NCBI RefSeq assembly: GCF_030063355.1
Contig: NZ_JASISZ010000007.1
Location: 62,001-126,000 of the forward strand
Origin: Streptomyces sp. PH10-H1
Lineage (GTDB): Bacteria; Actinomycetota; Actinomycetes; Streptomycetales; Streptomycetaceae
Reading direction: 5' to 3'
Length of the DNA stretch: 64,000 nt
Within the stretch, counting starts at the first letter, position 1. The number at the start of each line of letters is the position of its first letter. Of this stretch, positions 1 to 8,947 are shown one piece after another. A model generated the notes under the pieces. It did no database searches. It saw nothing but the letters and a program-made list of their open reading frames with translations, and was not told the DNA's origin. A program made the position numbers and the translations under genes.

Positions 1-749
1 GTGCCCTGTCCAAGACTCTGTTCCGGCGCCTCGACGCGCTGGACGAGGGCACGTACGAGTACTCGTACGTCCGCAACACCCTCGTGGAGCTCAATCTCGC
101 CCTGGTGAAGTTCGCGGCCTCCCGGTTCCGCACCCGCAGCGAACCGATGGAGGACATCGTCCAGGTCGGCACGATCGGCCTGATCAAGGCGATCGACCGC
201 TTCGAACTCAGCCGTGGCGTGGAATTCCCCACCTTCGCGATGCCCACGATCATCGGCGAGATCAAGCGCTTCTTCCGTGACACCAGCTGGTCGGTACGCG
301 TTCCGCGCCGCCTGCAGGAGCTGCGGCTCGACCTGGCCAGGGCCGGCGACGAGCTCGCCCAGCAGCTGGACCGCTCACCGAACGTGGCCGAACTGGCCGA
401 GCGGCTGCAGATCAGCCCGGACGAGGTCGTCGAGGGCATGGCCGCGAGCAACGCGTACACCGCGAGCTCGCTGGACGCCCAGCCCGACGAGGACGACTCC
501 GAGGGGGCACTGACCGACCGCATCGGCTACGAGGACCACGACCTCGAGGGCATCGAGTACGTCGAGTCGCTGAAGCCGCTGATCGCCGAGCTCCCGCCGC
601 GCGACCGCACGATCCTCTCGCTGCGCTTCGTCGGCAATCTCACCCAGTCGGAGATCGGCGAAGAGCTCGGCATCTCACAGATGCACGTCTCGCGGCTGCT
701 CTCCCGGACGCTGGACCGCCTCCGGCGCGGGCTGCTCGTCGAGGACTGA
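1..749 (+). CDS. RNA polymerase sigma factor, SigB/SigF family (3' part)
   Basis: Directs RNA polymerase to alternative (stress or developmental) promoters. The gene runs in from the left edge; the reading frame is open from base 3, so the N-terminus is missing. Visible are region 2 (VQVGTIGLIKAIDRF and the following FPTFAMPTIIGEIKRFFRD), region 3, and a C-terminal region 4 helix-turn-helix (LTQSEIGEELGISQMHVSRL). The 'EIKRFFRDTSW' segment and the overall size fit the SigB/F/G subfamily that usually works with anti-sigma and anti-anti-sigma partners. Its position next to the hut operon matches my memory of sigI in S. coelicolor, but that assignment is inference from order only. Convergent with hutI, 27 bp apart. 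Confidence 0.93.
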   Translation, partial: ALSKTLFRRLDALDEGTYEYSYVRNTLVELNLALVKFAASRFRTRSEPMEDIVQVGTIGLIKAIDRFELSRGVEFPTFAMPTIIGEIKRFFRDTSWSVRVPRRLQELRLDLARAGDELAQQLDRSPNVAELAERLQISPDEVVEGMAASNAYTASSLDAQPDEDDSEGALTDRIGYEDHDLEGIEYVESLKPLIAELPPRDRTILSLRFVGNLTQSEIGEELGISQMHVSRLLSRTLDRLRRGLLVED

Positions 750-776
750 TCGGCCCGCACGCCGCCGGGACCCCGG

Positions 777-1949
777 TCAGGCCACTTGGATCCCGCCCTG
801 CCACACCCGGCTGACCAGCGGCACTCCGGGCCGGTAGGCCAGATGTACGTGGCTGGGGGCGTCGAGCAGCATCAGGTCCGCTCGCGCTCCCGGCGTGAGG
901 TGCCCCACATCGTCGCGGCGCAGCGCCCGCGCTCCCCCGAGCGTCGCGGCCGCGACCGCCTCGTCGGGCGTCATCCGCATGTCGCGTACGGCGACGGCGA
1001 TGCAGAACGGCATCGAACTGGTGAAACTCGACCCCGGATTGCAGTCCGTCGAGAGCGCCACCACCGCTCCCGCGTCGATCAGGCGCCGGGCGTCGGGGTA
1101 GGTGGCGCGGGTGGAGAACTCGGCGCCGGGCAGCAGCGTCGCGACCGTGCCGGTGCCGGACGCCAGCGCGTCGACATCCGCGTCCGTCAGATGGGTGCAG
1201 TGGTCGGCGGACGCCGCCCCCAGCTCGACCGCCAGCTGCACCCCGGGGCCGGGGCCGAGCTGGTTCGCGTGGACCCGCGGGACGAGGCCGCGCCGGGCGC
1301 CCGCGGTGAGGATGGCGCGCGCCTGGTCGCCGTCGAACGCCCCCTTCTCGCAGAAGACGTCCACCCAGCGGGCGTGCGGCGCGCAGGCGTCCAGCATCGG
1401 CCCGGTGACCAGATCGACGTACCCGGCCGGGTCGTCCGTGTACTCCGGCGGCACGATGTGCGCCCCGAGGTAGGTCGTCTCCGAGGTATGTCTGCCGGCG
1501 ATCCGCAGGCTGCGTGCCTCGTCCTCCGGCGTGAGGCCGTAGCCGGACTTCGTCTCGATGGTCGTGGTGCCCTGCCGCCGCGCCTCGGCCACATAGCGGG
1601 CCACGTTGGCGTCGAGTTCCTCATCGCTGGCGGCCCGGGTCGCGGCGACCGTGGTCCTGATGCCTCCGGCGGTGTACGGCGTGCCCGACATCCGGGCGTT
1701 GAACTCCTGCGTACGGTCGCCCCCGAACACCAGGTGCGAGTGCGAGTCGACGAATCCGGGGAGCACCGCCCGCCCGCCCGCGTCGAACGTCTCGTCCGCC
1801 GCCGGCGCCCGCCCGGCCGGGCCCACCCACGCGATCCGGCCGTCCTCCATGACCACCGCCGCGTCCGCGACCAGGCCGAGCGGTCCTGCGCCGAGGGATG
1901 GGTCGTTCGTGACCAGGCTGCCGATGTTGGTGATGACGGTCGTGGGCAT
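777..1949 (-). CDS. hutI: Imidazolonepropionase HutI
   Basis: Third step of histidine degradation: hydrolyses 4-imidazolone-5-propionate to N-formimidoyl-L-glutamate in the cytosol. The 390-residue length fits the family (about 390-410). An amidohydrolase metal site is visible as [11 protein letters not shown] (H70, H72), with a later STDCNPGSS segment near residue 305 that is typical of HutI. The ATG start is preceded by AAGGAT. It is the last gene of the leftward hutU-amidohydrolase-hutF-hutI set and is separated from hutF by about 90 bp that hold a 9-bp tandem repeat. It probably shares the hutU promoter. No hutH (histidine ammonia-lyase) is in the window, as usual for Streptomyces, where it lies elsewhere. 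Confidence 0.95.
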   Translation of the reverse strand: MPTTVITNIGSLVTNDPSLGAGPLGLVADAAVVMEDGRIAWVGPAGRAPAADETFDAGGRAVLPGFVDSHSHLVFGGDRTQEFNARMSGTPYTAGGIRTTVAATRAASDEELDANVARYVAEARRQGTTTIETKSGYGLTPEDEARSLRIAGRHTSETTYLGAHIVPPEYTDDPAGYVDLVTGPMLDACAPHARWVDVFCEKGAFDGDQARAILTAGARRGLVPRVHANQLGPGPGVQLAVELGAASADHCTHLTDADVDALASGTGTVATLLPGAEFSTRATYPDARRLIDAGAVVALSTDCNPGSSFTSSMPFCIAVAVRDMRMTPDEAVAAATLGGARALRRDDVGHLTPGARADLMLLDAPSHVHLAYRPGVPLVSRVWQGGIQVA

Positions 1950-1959
1950 CGCGCGATCC

Positions 1960-2031
1960 TTCGTCGAGTTCGTCGGTTCGTCGGGTTCGTCGGGTTCGTC
2001 GGGTTCATCGGGTTCGTCGGGGGCCGGTCGG
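1960..2031. repeat. Tandem repeat, 9-bp unit TTCGTCGGG
   Basis: Five to six near-perfect copies of a TTCGTCGGG-type unit lie between the hutF stop and the hutI start. It could translate as repeated Asn-Pro-Thr on the minus strand, but no ribosome site or gene-like context supports translation. Repeat slippage would change hutF-hutI spacing. Confidence 0.75.
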
Positions 2032-2041
2032 CCGGGCAGCG

Positions 2042-3385
2042 CTAGGAAGAACGGCGCAGGCGGGTGATGGCGGCGGCCAGCGCTGCCGGCACGTCCGGCA
2101 CCAGCTGATGCGTACCGTCCCTGACGATGTGCCGTCCGCCCACCACGGTGTGCCGTACGTCCGCGGCCGTCGCGGCGAACACGGCCGTCTCCGCGCCGAG
2201 CCGCGGCAGCGTGCCGGCGGTGCGGACCGAGTCGAGGGCGACGGTGGTGAGGTCGGCGAGCGCGCCGGTCTCGATACGGCCGGCGTCGGCCCAGCCCAGC
2301 GAGGCGTGGCCGTCATCGGTGGCGGCGCGCAGCAGCTGGGCCGCCGTCCAGTGCCCGCGGGCACGGGTGCGCAGCCGCTCGTTCAGCTCCATCGCGCGGG
2401 CCTCTTCGAGGATGTCGATGACCGCGTGGCTGTCGCTGCCGAGCGACAGCGCGCTCCCGGCGAGCTGGACCTGCCGGGCCGGGCCGATGCCGTCGGCGAG
2501 ATCGCGTTCGGTGGTCGGGCACATGCAGACGACCGTGCCGCTGTCGCCGAGGAGCCGGATGTCCTCCGCGGTGAGGTGGGTGGCGTGCACGGCGGAGGTG
2601 CGCGGGCCCAGCGCCCCGTGGTCCGCGAGGAGCCGCGTCGGCGTGCGCCCGTGAGCCTTCAGACAGCCCTCGTTCTCGGCCGTCTGCTCCGACAGATGGA
2701 CATGCAGCGGGGCGCGCCGCGCCGCCGCCCACTCGGCGACCCTGGCGATCCCGGCGGGCGGTACGGCACGCACCGAGTGGATCGCCGCGCCGATACGGGC
2801 GTGGTCGCGGTTCCTGAGGGCGCTCGCGCGCTCCTCCCAGGCGTGCACGCCCGCGTCGGCGAACCGCAGTTGGTGCCGTTCCGGAGGCGCCCCGAATCCG
2901 GACGAGAGATAGGCCGTGTCGAGCAGCGTGATCCGGATGCCCGCCTCGCCCGCGGCGGCGATGAGCGCCTCGCCCATGGCGTTGGGGTCGTCGTACGGCG
3001 TACCGCCCGGCCCGTGGTGCAGATAGTGGAACTCTCCGACGCAGGTGATGCCGGCCAGCGCCATCTCGGCGTACACGGCCCGCGCGAGCGCGAAGTACGT
3101 GTCGGGGTCGAGTTCCGACGCGACCGAATACATGATCTCGCGCCAGGTCCAGAACGTTCCGGACCCGACCTGCACGGTGCCGCGCAGCGCCCGGTGGAAG
3201 GCGTGCGAGTGGGCGTTGGCGAGGCCCGGCAGGGTGAGTCCGCGCAGCGCGACGGCTCCGGGGGGCGGGGCGTCGACTCCGGTCCTTACGGCGGTGATCC
3301 GGCCGTCCGCCGTGTCGATCGCCACGCCCGGCTCGACGACTCCGTTGTCGAGCCAGGCGTATTCCGTCCAGTACGTCAGCTGCAC
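2042..3385 (-). CDS. hutF: Formimidoylglutamate deiminase HutF
   Basis: Deaminates N-formimidoyl-L-glutamate to N-formyl-L-glutamate plus ammonia, the branch used by Streptomyces and pseudomonads instead of one-step HutG. The 447 residues show an amidohydrolase/cytosine-deaminase-like fold: [15 protein letters not shown] (metal ligands H59, H61), a mid-protein [11 protein letters not shown] segment that is a HutF hallmark, and [17 protein letters not shown] near the end. The start is GTG at 3385 and overlaps the 3' end of the upstream amidohydrolase by 10 nt, which argues for translational coupling. In S. coelicolor-type genomes this enzyme sits between the M20 amidohydrolase and HutI, as here. 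Confidence 0.94.
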   Translation of the reverse strand: MQLTYWTEYAWLDNGVVEPGVAIDTADGRITAVRTGVDAPPPGAVALRGLTLPGLANAHSHAFHRALRGTVQVGSGTFWTWREIMYSVASELDPDTYFALARAVYAEMALAGITCVGEFHYLHHGPGGTPYDDPNAMGEALIAAAGEAGIRITLLDTAYLSSGFGAPPERHQLRFADAGVHAWEERASALRNRDHARIGAAIHSVRAVPPAGIARVAEWAAARRAPLHVHLSEQTAENEGCLKAHGRTPTRLLADHGALGPRTSAVHATHLTAEDIRLLGDSGTVVCMCPTTERDLADGIGPARQVQLAGSALSLGSDSHAVIDILEEARAMELNERLRTRARGHWTAAQLLRAATDDGHASLGWADAGRIETGALADLTTVALDSVRTAGTLPRLGAETAVFAATAADVRHTVVGGRHIVRDGTHQLVPDVPAALAAAITRLRRSS

Positions 3386-4581
3386 GCGAGACCTTCCAGT
3401 ACGTCGGCGAGCGCGGTCACCCCGGCGAGGCAGTCCTCCTCGGCGGCGGTCTCGGCGGGTGAGTGCGAGACGCCGGTGGGGTTGCGTACGAACAGCATGG
3501 CGGTCGGGACACTCGCGGACAGGATCCCCGCGTCGTGTCCCGCGCCGGTCGGCAGCACCGGTACGACACCTCCGAGCAGCTTCGCGACCTCGTCGCGCAG
3601 CGCGTGCTCGAACTCGACGACGGGTGTGAACGACTCACGGGTGACGCGGACATCGATGCCGTCACGTGCCCCCCGCTCGTAAGCGGCCTGCTCGATCCCG
3701 GCCACCACCCGGTCGAGGGTCTCCTGGTCGGCAGCGCGCGAATCGAGCCAGCCGCGGACGAGGGAGGCGATGGCGTTGACGCCGTTGGGCTCGACGCTCA
3801 CCTTGCCGAACGTCGCCAGCGCCCCGGCGAGCCGGGCCTCCCGGCGGGCGGCGAGCACCGTGTCGGCGTAGCTGAGCATCGGGTCGCGGCGGTCCTCCAG
3901 ACGGGTGGTGCCCGCGTGGTTGGCCTCGCCGTGGAAGTCGAACCGCCAGCGGCCGTGCGGCCAGATCGAGGACGCGATGCCGATGGCGTCGCCGGTCAGG
4001 TCCAGCGACCTGCCCTGCTCGACATGCAGCTCCACGAACGCACCGATGCGGGCGAGCCGCTCCGGGTCCGGGCCGATGGCGCCGGGATCGTAACCGGCGT
4101 TCTCCATGGCCTGCGGGAGGCCGACGCCGTCGGCGTCCACCAGCTCCCGCGCCTTCTCGGGCGTCAGCTGCCCCGCCGCCAGCCGCGAGCCGACGCAGGC
4201 CAGACCGAAGCGGGCGCCCTCCTCGTCGCCGAAGTTGACGATGGCCAGCGGACGGGTCGGCTGCGCCTTGCGGGCGTGGAGTTCGTCCAGGGCGGCGAAG
4301 GACGAGACGACGCCCAGCGGCCCGTCGAAGGCCCCGCCGTCCGGCACCGAGTCCAGATGCGAGCCGGTGACGACCGCGTCGCCCGCCGTGGGGTCGCCGA
4401 GCCACGCCCACTGGTTGCCGTTGCGGTCCACCTCGAAGCCGAGTCCGCGGGAGCGGGCCTGCGCCTCGAACCATGCCCGGCAGTCCACGTCGGCGCCGGT
4501 CCAGGCGTGGCGGCGGTAGCCGCCGGAGACGGAGCTGCGGCCGATCGGCAGCAGCTCCGTCCACATGCTGTGGAAGCTCAC
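3376..4581 (-). CDS. M20-family amidohydrolase (allantoate amidohydrolase-like) in the hut operon
   Basis: Binuclear metal hydrolase of the M20 peptidase / N-carbamoyl-amino-acid hydrolase family. Visible metal motifs are [18 protein letters not shown] (H75, D86) and [10 protein letters not shown] (E120, E121), followed by the dimerisation domain and a C-terminal [18 protein letters not shown] segment. Its 401 residues are family length. By sequence it would be named allantoate amidohydrolase, but no purine-catabolism gene is nearby. It starts with GTG overlapping the hutU stop by 4 nt (GTGA) and its end overlaps hutF by 10 nt. Inference: in this operon it may act on N-formylglutamate, the product of HutF, in place of HutG. 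The substrate is unproven. Confidence 0.9.
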   Translation of the reverse strand: MSFHSMWTELLPIGRSSVSGGYRRHAWTGADVDCRAWFEAQARSRGLGFEVDRNGNQWAWLGDPTAGDAVVTGSHLDSVPDGGAFDGPLGVVSSFAALDELHARKAQPTRPLAIVNFGDEEGARFGLACVGSRLAAGQLTPEKARELVDADGVGLPQAMENAGYDPGAIGPDPERLARIGAFVELHVEQGRSLDLTGDAIGIASSIWPHGRWRFDFHGEANHAGTTRLEDRRDPMLSYADTVLAARREARLAGALATFGKVSVEPNGVNAIASLVRGWLDSRAADQETLDRVVAGIEQAAYERGARDGIDVRVTRESFTPVVEFEHALRDEVAKLLGGVVPVLPTGAGHDAGILSASVPTAMLFVRNPTGVSHSPAETAAEEDCLAGVTALADVLEGLACS

Positions 4582-6260
4582 TCGGAGTCGCCCTCGCGCA
4601 TCGGGACCCGCACTCCGCGCTCGGCGGCGACCTCGTCGGCCCGGTCGTAACCTGCGTCGACGTGGCGGATGACGCCCATGCCCGGGTCGTTCGTCAGCAC
4701 GCGGCGGATCTTCTCGCCCGCGAGCTTGGTGCCGTCCGCGACCGTGACCTGCCCGGCGTGGAGGGACCGGCCCATACCGACGCCGCCGCCTTGGTGGATG
4801 GAGACCCAGGACGCGCCGGAGGCGACGTTCACCATGGCGTTGAGCAGCGGCCAGTCGGCGATGGCGTCGGAACCGTCGAGCATCGCCTCGGTCTCGCGGT
4901 ACGGCGAGGCCACCGAGCCGCAGTCCAGGTGGTCACGCCCGATGACGATCGGGGCGGCCAGCTCACCGCTCGCGACCATGTCGTTGAAGCGCTCGCCCGC
5001 CTTGTCGCGCTCGCCGTAGCCGAGCCAGCAGATACGCGCGGGCAGGCCCTGGAAGTGGACCTTCTCCTGCGCCATCTTGATCCAGCGGTGCAGCGACTCG
5101 TTCTGCGGGAACAGGTCGAGGATCGCCTTGTCCGTCTTGTGGATGTCGGACGCCTCGCCGGACAGTGCCGCCCAGCGGAACGGGCCCCTGCCCTCGCAGA
5201 ACAGCGGCCGGATGTACGCCGGTACGAAGCCGGGGAACGCGAACGCCCGCTCGTAGCCGGCGAGCTGCGCCTCACCGCGGATGGAGTTGCCGTAGTCGAA
5301 GACCTCGGCGCCGGCGTCCATGAAGCCGACCATCGCCTCGACGTGCCTGGCCATCGACTCGCGCGCCCGCAGCGTGAAGTCCGCCGGCTTCTCGGCCGCG
5401 TAGGCGGCCATGTCGTTGAAGTCCATGCCGATCGGGAGGTAGGCCAGCGGATCGTGCGCGGAGGTCTGGTCCGTGACGATGTCGATCGGCGCGCCCTCGG
5501 CGAGCATCTGCGGCAGCAGTTCGGCGGCGTTGCCGAGCAGCCCGATGGAGAGCGGCTGCCGTGCGTCGCGGGCCTCGGTGGCGAGCCGCAGGGCGTGGGC
5601 GAGTGAGTCGGCCTTGACGTCGAGGAAGCGGTGCTCGATCCGGCGCTCGATCGCGCGCGGGTCGACATCGATACAGATGGCGACGCCGCCGTTCATGGTG
5701 ACGGCCAGCGGCTGGGCGCCGCCCATGCCGCCGAGACCGGCGGTCAGGGTGATGGTCCCCGACAGCGTGCCGTCGACGCCCTTGCCGAGCTTGCGCAGCT
5801 TCTCGGCGACAGCGGCGAACGTCTCGTAGGTGCCCTGGAGGATGCCCTGGGTGCCGATGTAGATCCACGAACCGGCCGTCATCTGCCCGTACATGGTCAG
5901 ACCCAGCGATTCCAGCCGCCGGAACTCCTCCCAGTTGGCCCAGTCGCCGACCAGGTTGGAGTTGGCGATGAGCACGCGCGGCGCCCACTCGTGGGTCTGC
6001 ATCACGCCGACGGGACGGCCGGACTGGACGAGCATCGTCTCGTCCTGCTTCAGCGTCTGCAGCGTGCGGACCATTGCGTCGAACGAGCGCCAGTCACGCG
6101 CGGCCTTGCCGGTGCCGCCGTAGACGACCAGCTTTTCGGGGTGCTCTGCGACCTCCGGGTCGAGGTTGTTCTGGAGCATCCGCAGCGCGGCTTCCTGCTG
6201 CCATCCCTGCGTGCTCAGTTCCGTACCGCGCGGCGCCCGCACGATCCTCGGTCCCGACAT
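4578..6260 (-). CDS. hutU: Urocanate hydratase (urocanase) HutU
   Basis: Second step of histidine degradation: hydrates urocanate to imidazolonepropionate, using tightly bound NAD+ as electrophile. The 560 residues match the family. The strong signature [18 protein letters not shown] is present, and [16 protein letters not shown] occurs near the N-terminus. I place the start at the ATG at 6260 ([10 protein letters not shown]...) because GGGAGG lies 8 nt upstream; an in-frame ATG 45 bp earlier (6305) would overlap the leader and has no ribosome site. It is the first gene of the operon and is preceded by a promoter with an overlapping inverted repeat. Confidence 0.96.
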   Translation of the reverse strand: MSGPRIVRAPRGTELSTQGWQQEAALRMLQNNLDPEVAEHPEKLVVYGGTGKAARDWRSFDAMVRTLQTLKQDETMLVQSGRPVGVMQTHEWAPRVLIANSNLVGDWANWEEFRRLESLGLTMYGQMTAGSWIYIGTQGILQGTYETFAAVAEKLRKLGKGVDGTLSGTITLTAGLGGMGGAQPLAVTMNGGVAICIDVDPRAIERRIEHRFLDVKADSLAHALRLATEARDARQPLSIGLLGNAAELLPQMLAEGAPIDIVTDQTSAHDPLAYLPIGMDFNDMAAYAAEKPADFTLRARESMARHVEAMVGFMDAGAEVFDYGNSIRGEAQLAGYERAFAFPGFVPAYIRPLFCEGRGPFRWAALSGEASDIHKTDKAILDLFPQNESLHRWIKMAQEKVHFQGLPARICWLGYGERDKAGERFNDMVASGELAAPIVIGRDHLDCGSVASPYRETEAMLDGSDAIADWPLLNAMVNVASGASWVSIHQGGGVGMGRSLHAGQVTVADGTKLAGEKIRRVLTNDPGMGVIRHVDAGYDRADEVAAERGVRVPMREGDSE

Positions 6261-6302
6261 CGGCCCGGCCTCCCTCTGTCTCACTCCACCAATGGATTTT
6301 TC

Positions 6303-6338
6303 CATTCACATATTGTCCGTATGAATACGTCTAGTCAA
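6303..6338 (-). promoter_or_regulatory. Probable hutU promoter with overlapping operator
   Basis: On the minus strand TTGACT (6338-6333) and CAATAT (6315-6310) are spaced by exactly 17 bp, a near-consensus housekeeping promoter about 50 bp upstream of the hutU ATG. An imperfect inverted repeat (ATTCATA ... TATGTGAAT) covers the spacer and the -10 box, which is the normal place for a repressor site. The regulator is not identifiable in the window. Confidence 0.6.
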
Positions 6339-6385
6339 CAGGGCAGGCCCGGGCAGGCTGGCGTCACGCCGGCCGTGGTGATGGG

Positions 6386-7720
6386 ATGGCCCGCATGACG
6401 GCCGACGCCACAGCACGACGGGGACACGCGCTGCGCGCGGCGGTGGAACAGGGACTGATCGGCCCGGAGGATCCCGTCATCGGGCTCCTCGACGTGACCG
6501 GCGTCCAGGAGGCCGCGGCCGCCCTCAAGGTGGCCTTCGCCACACCCGGCGTGACAGTCGACCACACCTTCGCCGTCAAGGCCGCCGCCCTCGTGCCCGT
6601 GCTGCGGCTGCTCGCCGGCCTCGGCATCGGCGCCGAGGTCGCCAGTCCCGGCGAGCTCGCCATCGCCCGCGCCGCGGGCCTCCCGGCCGGCCGCATCGTC
6701 CTCGACTCCCCCGCTAAAACCCGCGCCGAACTGCGCGAAGCGCTCGCGCTGGGCATCGCCGTCAACATCGACAACCCGCAGGAACTGGCCCGCCTCGACG
6801 TCCTGACCGCCCAAGCCCCGACCACATCCCCCATCGGCCTGCGGATCAACCCGCAGATCGGCGGCGGCAGCATCGGCGCCATGAGCACCGCCACGGACAC
6901 CTCGAAGTTCGGTGTCGCGCTGCGCGACGACGGCGCCGAGGAGTGGATCCTGCGCGCCTACGCCGAGCGCCCCTGGCTCAACCGCCTCCACACCCACACC
7001 GGCTCCCAGGGCGTACCGCTGGAACTGATGGCCGCAGGCGTGCGGGCCGCCTACGAACTCGCCGAACGGATCAACACCGCCGCCGGCCTCCGGCAGGTCA
7101 CCACCCTCGACATCGGCGGCGGCCTCCCCGTCAACTTCGGCTCCGACGAGATCACGCCCACCTTCCGCGACTACGCCGGACTGCTACGCACCACCGTCCC
7201 CGGCCTCTTCGACGGCCGGTACACGATCGTCACCGAGTTCGGGCGCTCCCTGCTCGCCAAGAGCGGCACGGTGCTGGCCCGCGTCGAGTACGCCAAGTCG
7301 GCCGGCGGCCGGCCCATCGCCGTCACCCACGCGGGCGCGCAGCTCGCCACCCGTACGGTCTTCGTCCCCGACGCCTGGCCGATCCGGGTCGCCGCCCTCG
7401 ACGCCAAGGGCCGCCCCAAGAGCGGCGACCCCGTCATCCAGGACGTGGCCGGCCCCTGCTGCTTCGCCGGCGACCTCCTCGCCCAGGCCCGCCCCCTCCC
7501 GCTCCTCGAAGCGGGCGACCTCGTCGCCCTCCTCGACACCGGCGCCTACTACTTCTCCAACCACTTCGCCTACAACTCCCTGCCCCGCCCGGCCATTTAC
7601 GGCTACGCCGTGCAGGACGCCGACGTACGGTTCGCTCTCATCCGCCCCGCCCAGACCCTCACCGAGCTCCTCGCCGAAGGCGGGGCCGCTCAAGCGGATG
7701 CCCTCACCGGCCTCGGGTAA
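6386..7720 (+). CDS. Fold-type III PLP-dependent decarboxylase-like enzyme (DapDC/Odc family)
   Basis: A PLP enzyme of the diaminopimelate/ornithine decarboxylase or alanine-racemase-like fold. The PLP lysine is in HTFAVKA (K65). A glycine-rich phosphate site is GGGLPVNFG, the dimer-interface motif is GPCCFAGDLL, and DTGAYYFSNHF follows near the C-terminus, so the catalytic framework looks intact. Its 444 residues fit the family. It is too divergent for me to say it is the lysine-pathway LysA, and no lysine genes adjoin. It is divergent from hutU and convergent with an RpiR-type regulator, which may control it. The start could be the ATG at 6386 or the one at 6395; no strong ribosome site distinguishes them. 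Confidence 0.8.
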   Translation: MARMTADATARRGHALRAAVEQGLIGPEDPVIGLLDVTGVQEAAAALKVAFATPGVTVDHTFAVKAAALVPVLRLLAGLGIGAEVASPGELAIARAAGLPAGRIVLDSPAKTRAELREALALGIAVNIDNPQELARLDVLTAQAPTTSPIGLRINPQIGGGSIGAMSTATDTSKFGVALRDDGAEEWILRAYAERPWLNRLHTHTGSQGVPLELMAAGVRAAYELAERINTAAGLRQVTTLDIGGGLPVNFGSDEITPTFRDYAGLLRTTVPGLFDGRYTIVTEFGRSLLAKSGTVLARVEYAKSAGGRPIAVTHAGAQLATRTVFVPDAWPIRVAALDAKGRPKSGDPVIQDVAGPCCFAGDLLAQARPLPLLEAGDLVALLDTGAYYFSNHFAYNSLPRPAIYGYAVQDADVRFALIRPAQTLTELLAEGGAAQADALTGLG

Positions 7721-7757
7721 CGAACCGGCCGGAGGGGGACAGGGCCGTAGGGGTGGG

Positions 7758-7832
7758 GGTTCGAAATGCTGCCGAGCTATTCGATGGGCCGCCTGGAACG
7801 TAAGCTGGAACGTAAGGAGGCGATTTCGAACC
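7758..7832. repeat. Inverted repeat flanking a 12-bp tandem duplication
   Basis: GGTTCGAAAT at 7758-7767 is exactly inverted at 7823-7832. Between them lie two perfect tandem copies of CTGGAACGTAAG (7793-7816). It sits in the gap between two convergent genes. It could form a large hairpin, but the loop is too long for a typical terminator. Confidence 0.7.
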
Positions 7833-7883
7833 GCCGCCCCGGAGGACCCGGCCCCGACCCCGCACACGGTCGTGCCGGGTCCC

Positions 7884-8798
7884 TCACTCCGTGAACAGCC
7901 CCCGCGCAGCGGCCCGCGCGTCGAATTCCTCGAGCCGCGCCTGGGCGTCCGGCAGGTTGTCGCACATCGACTCCAGCAGGACGCGTCCGAGAAGCATCGG
8001 CGCGCACGCGGTGTCGAAGGCGAGGCCGGTGCCGACGGCGGCGGGCAGCAGCAGGTCGGAGCAGACCGCGACGGGGGCGAACGCGCTGTCGGCGACGGTC
8101 ACGACCGTCAGCCCGGCGCGGCGCGCGTACGTGAGCGCGTCGACGACCTCGCGCGGGTGCCGGGGCAGCGCGAAGCAGAGCACCGCGGTAGCGCCGGCCC
8201 GGACCGCGCCGTCGAGGCGGTCGGCGAGCATGGTGCCGCCCTCGTCGAGCAGCCGGACGTCGGGGTGGACCTTGGCGGCGAAGTACGCGAAGCCCCGCGC
8301 CTGGGCGCCCGCCGCACGCAGACCGAGGACGGGCAGCGGCCGGGACGCGGCGAGCACGGCGCCGGCGCGGGCGACGGGCGCCGGGTCGGCGAGGAGGGCA
8401 GCCAGGTGCCGGAGGTTCTCGATCTCGGCATGGACGGCCTGCTGGTACTCGTTGTACGGGGCGGCCTCGGGTCCCGGCCGTACGGGCGCGACCTCGCGGA
8501 GGTGGCGGCGCAACGCCGGGTAGCCGTCGAAGCCGAGGGCGACCGCGAAGCGGGTGACGGACGGCTGGCTGACCCCGGCGAGTTCGGCGACCTCGACGCT
8601 GGACAGGAATGGCGCGTCGGCGGACCGGCGCACCAGGCAGTGGGCGATCCGCCGCTGGGTCGGGGTGAGCCGGTGCGACTCGAACAGTTTCAGCAGTCTC
8701 GCCGAAGCGCCCTCACTCGCACCCGCGCCCACGCTCGCGGCGTCGCGGCCGGCACCCGCGCCCACGCTCGCGGCGTCGCCCCCGTCCTCCGTACCCAT
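7884..8798 (-). CDS. MurR/RpiR-family transcriptional regulator with SIS domain
   Basis: DNA-binding regulator that typically responds to a phosphosugar or related metabolite. An N-terminal RpiR helix-turn-helix is visible (TPTQRRIAHCLV, then VEVAELAGVSQPSVTRFAVALGF) followed by a SIS domain from about residue 125 to 270. AGGAGG lies 6 nt before the ATG at 8798; a TTG one codon earlier is only 3 nt from it, so I choose the ATG (304 residues). The first 33 residues contain a duplicated Gly-Ala-Gly-x-x-Asp-Ala-Ala-Ser-Val stretch encoded by a DNA direct repeat and are probably disordered. A palindrome lies just upstream. Convergent with the PLP enzyme and divergent from nothing close. Confidence 0.88.
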   Translation of the reverse strand: MGTEDGGDAASVGAGAGRDAASVGAGASEGASARLLKLFESHRLTPTQRRIAHCLVRRSADAPFLSSVEVAELAGVSQPSVTRFAVALGFDGYPALRRHLREVAPVRPGPEAAPYNEYQQAVHAEIENLRHLAALLADPAPVARAGAVLAASRPLPVLGLRAAGAQARGFAYFAAKVHPDVRLLDEGGTMLADRLDGAVRAGATAVLCFALPRHPREVVDALTYARRAGLTVVTVADSAFAPVAVCSDLLLPAAVGTGLAFDTACAPMLLGRVLLESMCDNLPDAQARLEEFDARAAARGLFTE

Positions 8799-8834
8799 CA
8801 ACGTCCTCCTGGCCTATTCAGTCGACGATGACTC

Positions 8835-8850
8835 TGCATGAATCCATGCA
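8835..8850. promoter_or_regulatory. Palindrome upstream of the RpiR regulator
   Basis: TGCATG-AATC-CATGCA is a perfect inverted repeat about 37 bp upstream of the regulator start. The position suits an autoregulatory operator. No footprint data are implied. Confidence 0.4.
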
Positions 8851-8947
8851 ACCTGGCAAGGAGTGTCCACAGGACGCACCCGGCACGCACCCACTGCGCA
8901 TCCGCCGCACACCCGGTACGCACCCGGTGCGGTCACACCGGGGGCAG

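Noticed and set aside
1960..2031. 9-bp array considered as a short CRISPR or iteron origin
   Set aside because: No spacers, no AT-rich segment and no replication gene nearby.
7758..7832. TTCGAA-containing repeat considered as a tRNA T-arm remnant or attachment site
   Set aside because: Only the TTCGAAAT core resembles a T-loop; no acceptor or anticodon parts and no integrase gene are present.
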